A DNA stretch of 64,000 nucleotides, taken from the NCBI GenBank assembly GCA_024336345.1, contig JANFOG010000014.1:310001-374000 (forward strand), read 5' to 3'. The position numbers were made by a program, and so were the translations under genes. Below the pieces are notes generated by a model. That model worked only from the letters and a program-made list of their open reading frames with translations, made no database searches and was not told where the DNA came from. The DNA is from Mariannaea sp. PMI_226 (taxonomy: Eukaryota > Ascomycota > Sordariomycetes > Hypocreales > Nectriaceae). Positions 21,387 to 31,744 of the stretch are shown piece after piece; position 1 is the first letter of the stretch; each line of letters starts with the position of its first letter.

Positions 21387-23865
21387 TACTGTATCTCGGG
21401 GGCTAGCTATTCACTTTCATCAAGCTCCGCTACCCGTATCTTCACGACAAAACTGATCTCCGCATAACAGGCTTGTCGTCCCTCTGGCCACATATATGTA
21501 AATGTGGGACGATCGCATGGCTGGATGAAAGCCCTCCTCCATCTCGCTCTATGGAAAACCAGTAACGATGAAGATTGGATAGCTCTGCCTGATTGGGGAA
21601 TGGATTTGGGGCATGAAACGTTTGCGCGGCCATCGAGTGAATTCGATCGCTTAGTCAACGGTTCTGGAGTGCGTAGAAATTGCAAACAGTGTGAGAAACG
21701 TTAGGATCAGATATTGACATGACAAGAGTACGCCACAGTCACTCCATGTCCCTTTGTACCTTCGTACTGCTTGTTTGTTGGCACGGTAAAGTCTGCCTTG
21801 CTTGATACCGTTGAATTCCACATCGTGCTGATCCCAGAATGGCTACGCTCAATATTGCCCTTAAGGGAAAAGTAGGATACCGAAACTAGAATGGTCGCCT
21901 TCATGCCAATATCAACAAGTGATTTTACAAGAACCAATTTAGCTCACGCATCAGCTGACATCCTTAAGAGATTACTACGTCTATTTCCCTACGACACAAG
22001 TAGACACTGGATCCACCGAAAGCCGAATGGTGAGTGATTTGGTAGAAGAGGCAATGTAGGTTCATCAGAGCGGATTAAAGCTTCAGATTAAATGACTGAA
22101 TATATAACTACTCTGGTTAAAGCACTTATATGGAGCAACGATGAAGCGGGGACTAAGAGCAATACAAAATAAAGATATGAGCATGAAAGTGTGCTGAGGA
22201 AATTTGAATAAACTAGCTAAATTGGTATATACAGGAAATTGATGTGCACTGGAGCTTCAAGGGATCCCTCTAGGCATTATTTGGAGAGGTCTGCGAGGAC
22301 CCTATCAAGCTCTTCTAAGATGTCACTGATAACCACGTCAAGTATCTGAATCTTGTCACTCGTTCCACCTCAATCACATCCGTGGGGCACACAGTCCTGA
22401 TAGTTGACCTAGAAATTTATTGTACTGAGCTTTATTCAGACGCCACCCATGCAAGCGGCCTCGTATAGGTGTTGTGAAAAGAGCGACGCCCAATTATGAT
22501 CAACTTGTCTTCCTATTGTTCAAGGCCTAGACAGCATATTCTATTGCTTTGCATTAGCGTAATGCAGTCTCGCTATGCCGTGTTTTGCTATGCCGTGTCT
22601 CGCCGTGCCGTGTCTCACCTCAGGTCTTCTACTAGCCTTTCTAGCGAGTTCCTCTCCTTGGTCCAGGAATCGTTGCCGTAACCACCCCCATTGAATAGGA
22701 TGGTGTTGTGTCCGGCCGACAACAACAATCATATGTTTGCTGAATTGGCATTCTGCTTGAGCTCGTTGTCCAGTCTCACGAATCTCCCACTAGGTCCCAA
22801 TTGCCTGTTCTTGAAGTTCCTGGACCAGGCTCCGGCCCTGGGTGGACGCAAGCGGAGGTTTCTTCTCCAAGCATGTTGGGTAATGAAGCGCGGCCAACCT
22901 TTTAGTTAACTTCGGTGCACCCGAAATCTTCCGGATCACCTGTATATGTCTCAGTCCAAGAGCCACGTGCCGCTCGAATACTTGATCTTTTTATTGTTTT
23001 CGCTGCCGAAACATGGTCACCCCGGATCGCATCCTTCGCCTTTGCTGCGCGCTTAGCTCCATCGAGCGCGTCGATCATTCTGGCGTCGTGAGGCTTGCAG
23101 GCGCCACCATGATCGTCCCGTAGTGAGCTTCGGTATCTGGCTCCGATATTCAATGCTCTTCTTTTTCTGAGCGGCGAGGTCTGTAAAGCGGTAAATGAGA
23201 TCACGAGCAGTGTGACTCATCTATGGTACCACGACTCACACGTTTGTCTTGCGATCTTCCTCACTTAAGGCAGCTTACATCATGCCTAGCTTTCTATTCA
23301 ACGAATCAAAGCCAACTATTAGTACTAATATTGGTTTCTAACCAATTAGGAAAGTCTCAAAATCAGGGAATTCTGAGAAAGAGCTAGGCTATCCTGTGAC
23401 TGGACTGACTTGGAATCCACTATTGCATCAAAGGTGCTGCAAGTATCTGAGATATTTTCTTCTTTAAATGATATGTGATTTACTTTCTTTCTCACCGCCA
23501 CGTATGCCTTTGATGTGAGACATGTCATGTAAGAGGAGCTCAGCCCGCCAGACAGATGCAGAACATGTGGACCACGAATACACAGCCAAAGGTACGAGAG
23601 ACACTGGAGGAAAAATTACCTCAAACTCGAGAAGGGATGTCATGACAGCAAGTAATCTTGTTGGTCCAATGTTGGTATCAGTCTCCGCTTCCATGGATCT
23701 GTGGTGACGCAATCGCCCTTATCTGTTCACACCTGCTTTCTGGTAGCGATGCTTGTTGACCATACCTTGACTTCGTTACCAAACATGGTTGTGTAAGTAC
23801 TAACAAAGGAATAGAACGGGGAGGATGTACCGAGAAACAAGATGAATGGGCCTGATGCTGAAAGA
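21387..23865. other. Intergenic with a short tandem repeat
   Basis: About 2.5 kb without a supported gene. The minus-strand stretch 21407-21690 could be upstream NLR remnant but has no motif. A minus-strand frame at 22902-23204 is open but unrecognised. A small tandem repeat lies at 22570-22617. Confidence 0.4.
22570..22617. repeat. Three-copy imperfect tandem repeat
   Basis: About 15-16 bp unit of the form gcYRTGCCGTGTYTY repeated three times. It is non-coding and its role is unknown. Confidence 0.5.
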
Positions 23866-23873
23866 TATATAAA
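23866..23873 (+). promoter_or_regulatory. TATA box (TATATAAA)
   Basis: Strong TATA-like element about 240 bp before the ATG of the Trp-rich-tail protein, followed by a CT-rich leader as in many fungal promoters. Confidence 0.45.
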
Positions 23874-24106
23874 TGGCTCAGATGTCAGTGCAATTCCGCA
23901 ACTTTACTATTCTACCACTTAAGCTCTTGTGCCTACATCTTTGGTCTAGCTGTATTCACATTTCCAACACCCAAAAACATTTCTCTCTTCTAACTTGTCA
24001 ATTATTACGGTAATTCACCTCTTCACGTTTTTCTCAGCTCTTTCTCGCTTTAAGCAATGTCTCTATGTATAAGAGAAAGAGCCCTAAGCTAACACATGCA
24101 GATACT

Positions 24107-24691
24107 ATGGGTTCTTTACAAGCAGCATGGCGAAGTCAGATTCTCACCACCTCGGCTGATTACAAAAGGGCTGTCCAAACAGGAGATTTCTCAGGCTTGA
24201 CAAAGAAAGCTGATAATCCCAAGCTCACAATTGATGAGCTCAAGAGTTTGGCCAACGACTTTCCGGAAGTCAAGGTGGTCATGGAAGATGCTGGCAACCA
24301 CTGCCAGGGAGTCTGTGATGAGTACCAGTCTGTCACCGATGACCTGGAGAGTGGAGGTGCGGATAAGCCCACTGCCATAGAGCGAGTCAAAGCACAAGGC
24401 GAAAAGATGAAGGCAGAGTGTATTGCCAATTTTGACGCGTCTACTGAAAGAGTTTTGGCGTTGATTGAGGGTCTCCCCGACGACAACCAGCAGAAGGCCG
24501 CTGATTTTTGGGACGCCATCAGTATTAAGTTCGCAGTATTTGTGTCAGAGGTTTTGACTCAAGTCGAAACGATCTTCGAAACTGTAATAGAATGGCTCAG
24601 TCAGGTTTGGGAGCAGGTAAAGCAGTGTTGGAGTTTGGTCAAGGAAATCTGGACTAAATTTTGGGCTTGGCTCCAAGATCTCCAGGCTTAG
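24107..24691 (+). CDS. Small helical protein with tryptophan-rich amphipathic tail
   Basis: Intact 194-residue protein (ATG at 24107, MGSLQAAWRS; an upstream in-frame ATG at 24065 would add 14 residues). There is no signal peptide or typical transmembrane helix. Residues 1-130 are mostly charged and helical, with a Cys pair (NHCQGVCDEYQ). The last 45 residues form a striking pattern of Trp spaced 3-7 apart (IEWLSQVWEQVKQCWSL, then KEIWTKFWAWLQDLQA), which projects as a long amphipathic helix with an aromatic face. Such tails are typical of peripheral membrane, lipid-binding or membrane-perturbing proteins. I do not recognise a named family. A TATA box at 23866 and a leader suggest an expressed gene. 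It lies between two NLR/ankyrin relics. Function unknown; membrane association is inferred only. Confidence 0.65.
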   Translation: MGSLQAAWRSQILTTSADYKRAVQTGDFSGLTKKADNPKLTIDELKSLANDFPEVKVVMEDAGNHCQGVCDEYQSVTDDLESGGADKPTAIERVKAQGEKMKAECIANFDASTERVLALIEGLPDDNQQKAADFWDAISIKFAVFVSEVLTQVETIFETVIEWLSQVWEQVKQCWSLVKEIWTKFWAWLQDLQA

Positions 24692-24913
24692 CCTGGTTCA
24701 ATCATTCACAGATGTAGCTGGCTGTTGATATGTCTGTAGCCGTTCCTTGTCTACATCTTTATCCCAATACACTCTCACACCTGCAAATACCAAGAAACTG
24801 CATAACTTAATTATTGTGAAAGCATGTTGAATAGAACGTGAAGAGTTTTGCGATGATATCTATAGCGAAATTCTCATTTGGGCACTATCTATACTGTCGA
24901 CCACACTCGCGCA

Positions 24914-25460
24914 TTAAAAAAATCCCCATACGTCGATTGATGATGAAAGGAGAGTGGACGGTTCATCAAAGTCAGGTTTCTTTTCCTTGTCTCTTCTCAT
25001 GTCTTTCAAGCCCTCGTAAAGCACGCCAAGCCGGTACTTAGCCGCGTTATAGCCTGATGATCTCTCAACACTGGGAAGAGCATGTAGCTGATCCTCAGCC
25101 ACTAAAGTAACGACATCTCTAACAGTAGAAACATCCACATATGCCATGTGGTCGAAAATTAACCAGGCGATCCTTCCAAGATTCTCTTTCGCCGAGGAGG
25201 AGGAGGAGGTCTCGACGTGGAACTTGATCGCGATTGGGCCAATGACTTCAAGCCATGCAGTCGGGGCCGGTATTCATGATAGCAAATTTGAAGAGATAAT
25301 TCGACTTGGCTCCTTTTTCGAGCAAGATCTGGAACACCTCAGGCCTTATACTTTGCGAAAAGTCTCATATCCAGAAAAAGGGAACTGTAGTAATAAATGT
25401 CGGACGACTTTGGCGTCGCCGAAGACGCTGCGAAGGAATGGCTTTATAATGGCCTAAACT
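24914..25460 (-). pseudogene. Ankyrin-repeat relic with frameshifts
   Basis: Ankyrin-like coding sequence on minus spread over three frames: SVFGDAKVVRHLLLQF (about 25385-25435), then RPEVFQILLEKGAKSN (about 25300-25350), then AWLEVIGPIAIKFHVE leading to an open stretch that ends near 24914 and includes YNAAKYRLGVLYEGLKDM. The first two match the ankyrin pattern (G....V..LL..GA..N). Two frame changes and intervening stops make it non-functional as one protein. The last 95 codons are uninterrupted and could be the best-preserved exon. Ankyrin arrays are a usual C-terminal module of fungal NLRs, but the order relative to the 21-kb relic does not fit one gene. Confidence 0.5.
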
Positions 25461-27009
25461 GAGGAGCCCGACAGACTAAACTCAATGAACCGTTCTCTTC
25501 GAATCTGAATGAAACATCCTCTATACAAATTTGCTTTCTTTATGCTACTCTGTTTCGCTAAGCACAGAATCTACCCTTCCATCCTACGGTCCCTGCGGTC
25601 CGCCATCTGCCATCCCCAGCAAAGCAACTCAGAAGAAGTCTTAATGCCTGTGGTATGGTGCGTAGTGTATGAAGTTTGCACATTAAGAAATGCAGTGGGT
25701 ATGTGGCTAAGGCTTTTGCTATTTAGAGAATAAGATGCACAGCATACAGAGCCTTCATCAATCACGCACTGGGTGCCTCAAGGCTTCTAGAGTTTTCTGG
25801 GGCCCAATGACATACCTTTGGAATTGCAAATTGGTTGTTTGTTGAGTTGCGGCCTTACGGTGCTATGATCCTATGTATTTTAAGTTTTATATATGATGGA
25901 TGTGACCCGGGAAATACCGGCAATTTTAGTGATATCTGTCGCTATATCTAGCCGCTCCCTACCCTATTTTGATTTCTGCGAGTGGAAGACCATACCTTGG
26001 TCTACAGAGTTTACATCTAATGACCTTCTGCAGTATCTATTGGAATATATGGTCAACATCCCTACGCTTCTGATATATTTTGCCTAGATCAAGTGCTACT
26101 CAGGTGCTTACATACTGGCTGAAGTGGTATGTCTATAGCAAGAATTATGGACGTTAGTAACTAAAATCGAGCAAGGTCTGCACCAGTGGAATTGTGAGTG
26201 GGCAGACGAGACCCAACGCCTGGAGCAATTACCCATGTCACTACACTGATGTACGCAGAACCGGTACTAGCGGAAGCAATATGTCATTATTTTGCTACTC
26301 TTGCTCTGGTATTGTCAGCTAATATATAGCCGAAGGACCCAAAACCCGAACACAAGGCCTTTGATCTCGTCTGTCTCAGTTGCCGGACCAAAGGATATTA
26401 TATACGAACTGTTCCAAGCTGCATAGCAGCTCTCGTAGCATATCATTTCAAAGTGGGATATGAGGGTTTACACGAAAGAGACATTGAGAGAAGACATGTT
26501 GAAGACGTGTTTCGTTTGATGGGGAAGCATAGTTTTTCACGGGAGTGGGAATGCGTCCTGCAAGCCTTCTCAGTACGAAAGTGATTCTCATGAACACATT
26601 AATATCCTCCCCGCCTTCTACCCCCAAGCCGACTTTGGAACTGTTTGGCAGGCGATCTAGTTCTGTGCGGCTTTAATACCAAGGCTAGCGTTTCGATCTC
26701 ATCTGGATAGCTTTGCACCCCTGATCATTTTGACACCAGTACCGCTTGGCTCTAATAGATGCCTAAGATACCACCGACCTTATTTCCCAATCTTTAAAAC
26801 GTGTCGTAACTTTTATCCGAGATCTATATAGACTACCTAGCTATGGTAAATAAACGCCGCTTATCTCACGTAAGCACTTAACACTTTGGTTAATAATGCA
26901 CGTACGTATTTAGAAAGTATGGCTGCCGGGCCGCGGTGGCCCCGCTGTGTCCTTGGTATACTACACAGGTACACGAGAGGCGTTATCCTCGGCGAGACTC
27001 GTAGGGTGC

Positions 27010-27051
<42 letters not shown>

Positions 27052-27860
27052 GCGAGAAAAGCGACTTTCTGTCATTTTACTGTTTGAGGAGGGCCCTCCA
27101 GCTCATCCTGCGCGTCAATTGAAGCCTCAGCACCGAACCAGGGAAATCAGCTACGATAGAATTCGCAGTAACAAAGAGTCGCTTCTTGCGTTGTATTTAC
27201 AGTACAGGATAGCCCTGGGCTCGCATATGCTAGTGTATGCCGCTAACGGGAAAATCTGTCCCTGAATACAACATGAGACTTGCCTCCTCCTAATACTTAA
27301 TTAGCTACAGGAAGCAAATCGACCATCTCACTATGTACTGTAGAAGACAAGCGGGGCTACGCCAGACTGTAAAATGTACATAGTAAGGATCGGGTCGATT
27401 TCCAGGGGATAAAGCGGGTCGCAATAGGTAGTCTACAGTAGTTCATATATTAGTGGAGAGGGTCAGAGAACAGAGTAACGCGAATAAGAGGGATTTCAAT
27501 GATACAAAAGTGTTACGTCAGGTGATTCACAGATAGATCGTGGTAGTCAGTTGCTATTAAAAGTTAAGATGGCCTGTAACTACGCATCCAAGTGGTAAGG
27601 ACTGTCATCTTGGTTGAAACTTGTGGGTGCTTCAGGATAGGAGCACATCACGTGTTCAGCAATTTCTGACATAAGCGGTAACTATTCACGAGCTGAGGCG
27701 GTGGAGAAAAGGGGGACCCGCACGCTTCGTGCATAGTACAGATTAGAGGAGCAAGGGAAGCAAGGCGATATATATGTGTGCTCTGAGCTAAATGGTAGAA
27801 TTCTAGAAATTCTAACAAAAACTACACTCATTTCCTCTCATACGTCTTAATAACAGCACG
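25461..27860. other. Intergenic, poly-T tract
   Basis: About 2.4 kb with no supported gene. A 39-base T run sits at 27012-27050. Otherwise nothing recognised. Confidence 0.45.
27012..27050. repeat. Homopolymer (T)39
   Basis: Uninterrupted run of 39 T, flanked by GGCGAGA at 26991-26997 and again just after the run at 27051-27057. It may be a retroposition tail on minus, slippage or an assembly effect. Confidence 0.7.
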
Positions 27861-30605
27861 ATGGGAGGCTGGGACATCTATTGCGCTATCTGCGGAGGAC
27901 CTCTTAAACCTGTTTCCGATGACATCAGCAGAAAGCAACGAACCGCTCGATTCCGCCGCCTACATCGAAATGGTGGCGTCGAAGGTGATGATGTTGAATC
28001 CCAACCAGAAGAGGACAATGAGGCGCAACAAAACGAAGATGGAGATGATGGAGATGATGGCAGTATAATGTCCGAAGATGAAGAATCGCTGGCCACTTCT
28101 GAGGAAGAAGTTTCGTATGACCCCGATGTCATTTCTCCCGCCGACGTTGAATGGGTCGAAAGTGTTCATGTCCTGGGTTGCAACCCAGAAGCTGCAAGCA
28201 CATCCAAGTAAGCACAACACAACACCATGAACTACCTCCCCCCCTCCCCCTTTTCTTTTTTCCGCAAAAAAAAAAAGGAAAAAAAAAGACGAAGGGAGAG
28301 AGGAAAATGAGAAGATAAGAAATTTAGAAATGATGTTAATTACATCTCCAGGGCATTTATCTCAGGTCCGTGTGGCCCCGGCGGATTTGATGGAACTGTC
28401 GAAATTGCCCCAGGCGATGATCGCTTTTGCTATTTTGTTGATGACAGCGAATACCCCATTTTCCCCTTCCACTGGTGCTGCTTTGAGTTACTCTCCAAGG
28501 CCTTGACAGGTAAGACTGATCCAGATCTCATTGACAAGGATATTCTTTATAAAGTTTGGTTGGGCCTTGGTAGTAATGACAAATGTCGCCTACCTACTAT
28601 TGACTATGGCGATCCTGGCCCAGATGGATCACAATATTGGCTTGCTGAAGCTGGCAAAGAATTCTTTGTCGTCGATCCGATGAAAACACCCCATGGATTG
28701 ACTGATTTAATTGCATCGACGATCGAAGGTTCGGCTTTTAACGACCCTCCGCCGCATCCTGATCTAGCACCGCGTGTTCAACATGACCCTTTTCTCAAGC
28801 TACCCGCCGATCTTATCGACAGTATTGCTTTTCTCCTCCCTACTAAGGATCTCTTCAATCTATTGAATGCGTCATGGGTGGCTTTCTCTACATTGAGCAA
28901 TAATACTGGATTCTGGATGAGATGTATTAGGGGCCATATGCCTTGGTTCTTCGAAGCTCACGATTTTCTCGATAAGTCTGATAAACTTAATGGCAAAAGC
29001 CGCAAGATGATATATCGCTGGTTGGATCAGGTGACTTACCCACGACGACATATATCTGGCCCATTTATGAGTATTGCAAACCGTCGACGCGTTTGGCATG
29101 TTTGCGAGCAACTGGCTGAAAAATACCTGCCAATGCTTCGCCAGAAGGGACCTAACGAGGGCTTGGATGCTGCCGAAAAATTGATTCGCTCTCAATCAAT
29201 ATCCTCAAAAATATCATGCATATATACGCAGACATCGACAAATTGGGGTCCAAATTGGGAAATAGTCTCTTCCTTTTGGGTCAAGTCCTGGGACACTATA
29301 TTTCTAGAGGAGAGCACCATTGAGACATTCTGGGACTCATCGGGGTCGCTGGTGGGCCTTGGGGTATCTTCTGCTGGTAGTTGCCGACTGCTTGGCATTG
29401 ATGATACAAATGATGGCGTGGTCAGGCAAAAAGACCCAGTTCCTAAATACGATTGGATCACTGGAATTATTCTTCATGTCTCTTCATCAGATATCAAAGG
29501 CATCACAGTAAGTCATTTTCCCTAAAATGGGCAGCCTTATGTGCAGCAGCTTATCTCTCTGTCTAGGTTTCGTCAAAGTGTCATGGCGATGTCCACATTA
29601 GAGAAACACGTCATGGCCACCCTCAGCGAGCTTTTCTTGCAAGAGGCAATGACAGATACATTGTCGGAGTAGTAGGCCAAGTTGGAGTGAGTTCGAGCTG
29701 CCTTGGATGCAATAAATGTTTTCTCAGCTAACGCTCCCTTTAGCCCATTGAAGGGAGACACATAATCCAAAAATTCGGTGTATTGCATGCTTCCCGCCGA
29801 TCTCCAGACGAACAGGACATTCCGCCCCAAAATCCCCTAGAGTCATGCCTTTGGAAAGAGCCTTATCACCAAGACCTAGGCACGCCGATTTGGGAGCATC
29901 CTGGACTGCGACTGATTTCGAATCGTGTAATCGATATTGAGACCTCCAATGCTTCCCAGGAAGCCTTAATTTGGGCCAAGAATGAGTTTGACTTGCGGCT
30001 TCTTGCGCGAATCACAGCGTCGATAACTGTGGGCCATGGCAAGATGTTCACAGTAAAATGGGAAACCCGAGATACATATGTAGTTCACGGTTTGAAGGCT
30101 GAATCTCGGACTGAATACGGTAACATATATCGGTCTGTCGGTGAACCCGAGGCACAATATGATGTCGATTTACCAATGGAGTCTCGACAACATTTTGAGA
30201 TCGACGGACAAGGAGGGGAAAGGATAACAGCAATTTCATTTGCAACGGAGATGACCCAGGCTATTAAGGTATGTACTGTGGCGTATTTGCTTACCACTTT
30301 TGCTAACTTACATTATCATAGCTTCGAACCAATAAAGATCGAGAAGTACTCTTCGGCGATTCAGGTGCCTTCAATTGGCGTATTATACGACCTGAAGAAG
30401 GTGAAACCCTCGTTGGCCTCGTTATAGCATTTCAGGGCGATGGTGAATTAGATGAAAGTACTCAGACATATGTGCGTATCCAAATTTTGCCCCTTCTCTT
30501 CGTTGACTAACTTTGAAACAGAAGCGCAAGAAGATTTTGTCGGTAGCCGGGCTTGGGATGAGATTAGAAACAAATGAATTTTCCCCGGTGGAGTTGGATA
30601 ATTGA
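27861..30605 (+). CDS. F-box protein with large C-terminal domain (DUF7600-like)
   Basis: Six-exon gene for about 793 residues: 27861-28207, 28352-29507, 29567-29686, 29744-30268, 30322-30471 and 30522-30605. All junction phases agree, and the last intron has a textbook ACTAAC branch point. The N-terminus (MGGWDIYCAICGGPL) has a CxxC pair and is followed by an acidic Asp/Glu/Ser tract. A second block contains GPCGPGGFDGTVEI and a conserved Trp/Cys-rich stretch. The F-box is at FLKLPADLIDSIAFLLPTKD and the following L/W-rich helices. F-box proteins recruit substrates to SCF ubiquitin ligases through Skp1. The C-terminal half (IVGVVGQVG...IQKFGVLHASR, GERITAISFATEM, FQGDGELDEST) resembles the uncharacterised domain seen with F-boxes in fungi. 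The substrate is unknown. The alternative 3' end without the last splice would stop about 14 codons after the exon 5 donor; the spliced form looks better. Confidence 0.82.
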
Positions 30606-31499
30606 TCTGTCCGCCAAAATCAGATCTACTGTATTACTTGAAGGCTCGACTGCGTCCAACCTGGAGCAAGCGAACTTTTGTATGTATACTAGAAAGTCAA
30701 CAGCAGGAATGAGAATTCAAAACCTTGGCTGGCCCCTGTGGAGCTCAAGCTACGATTAGTAGCATCTGCCGTACCTACGTTTGGTTGGCGATTGTAAGAA
30801 CAAGGCTACATAACTTGGCGACGGTCTACTTATTATTCAAGCTACACCAGTGGAGGCCTCCTCTCAGGTGTCATCCCACGGCTAGGAGTTCCAATGTTTC
30901 AATCAGCTTTCCATTGAGGCATGCTTTTGAGAAGATCAGTCCAGTCCAGAGTGTCAGTAAATTGACAAACAACTACATCCTATACGGACAGCGGGGGAAC
31001 CATTTGGAAGTGGCTGGGGTTATAGGCAGTATTTAGGATCTTTACAATGTATGTAAACCTGACTCTGCATTTCGTTTCTAGTTTTTGTATAATGAAAGAA
31101 TAATATTGTGTAGTCTTTACTTTATATCGGTTCAATCAAAGTCGACCAAATGGCCCTTCCTAGCTGCATATATAATGTAAAAATTTGCGGCCTGGTAGGG
31201 CTTTGAACGGTCGTTTGCTTACTATACTGTAGGCACCAAAGGTCTATTTGATACGCATGAAATATGTAGGCTCAAAATAGTATTATGCATTCCTTTTTTT
31301 GTATTGTAGGATATGTGTAGTCGTTAATTGACCCCTTACGTTATAAATACTGTTTCTGGTCACATGAACAGTATCAATATCATTCTGGAATCCATTCCAC
31401 CCAGGTATTGTTATTCACATTAGCCTCTCCCTATGTTAGGTATGAAAACTCTTGACGTATATTTGTCTTGTAGGACTATCCCAACGTATATCAGCTAAA
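30606..31499. other. Intergenic, nothing seen
   Basis: 3' flank of the F-box gene, becoming AT-rich. A TATA-like TTATAAATA near 31341 precedes the small frame at 31500. Confidence 0.4.
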
Positions 31500-31631
31500 A
31501 TGAAATTCGCTCTTCTCAGCTGCGTAAGTCTTCCCTATTATATTGATATAAAATCTCCTGACAGACTAACAGAAAAGGAGCGCGTCTGTAGTGCTTATCC
31601 TTGGGATGATGATCTAGGCTCATCTCTGTAA
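31500..31631 (+). CDS. Very short open frame with signal-like start, doubtful
   Basis: ATG at 31500 starts MKFALLSC, which looks like a signal-peptide beginning, and a donor-like GTAAGT follows directly. Unspliced it gives 43 residues; spliced it gives about 20. Intron-like sequence also lies in the leader (GTATTG at about 31406 to TAG at about 31473). It could be the remains of a secreted-protein gene. No family. Confidence 0.2.
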   Translation: MKFALLSCVSLPYYIDIKSPDRLTEKERVCSAYPWDDDLGSSL

Positions 31632-31744
31632 TTTTGCTTATATTGACGGCCATCCTGAGAAACTCTAGTCAAGTCAGAAACATGGCCCACGAGCTTCCCC
31701 TCATCCAACCGAAGACACGGACCAGGCCATCAGCCGTTTGAGTT

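Noticed and set aside
22902..23204. Minus-strand open frame with charged sequence (about 100 codons)
   Set aside because: No family, no conserved motif, no neighbouring exon; not listed as a gene.
26886..27122. Open frame containing a long poly-Phe run
   Set aside because: It is only the translation of the T homopolymer.
28503..28520. GTAAGA donor-like site inside the F-box gene
   Set aside because: The frame continues with convincing protein sequence, so it is not used as an intron.
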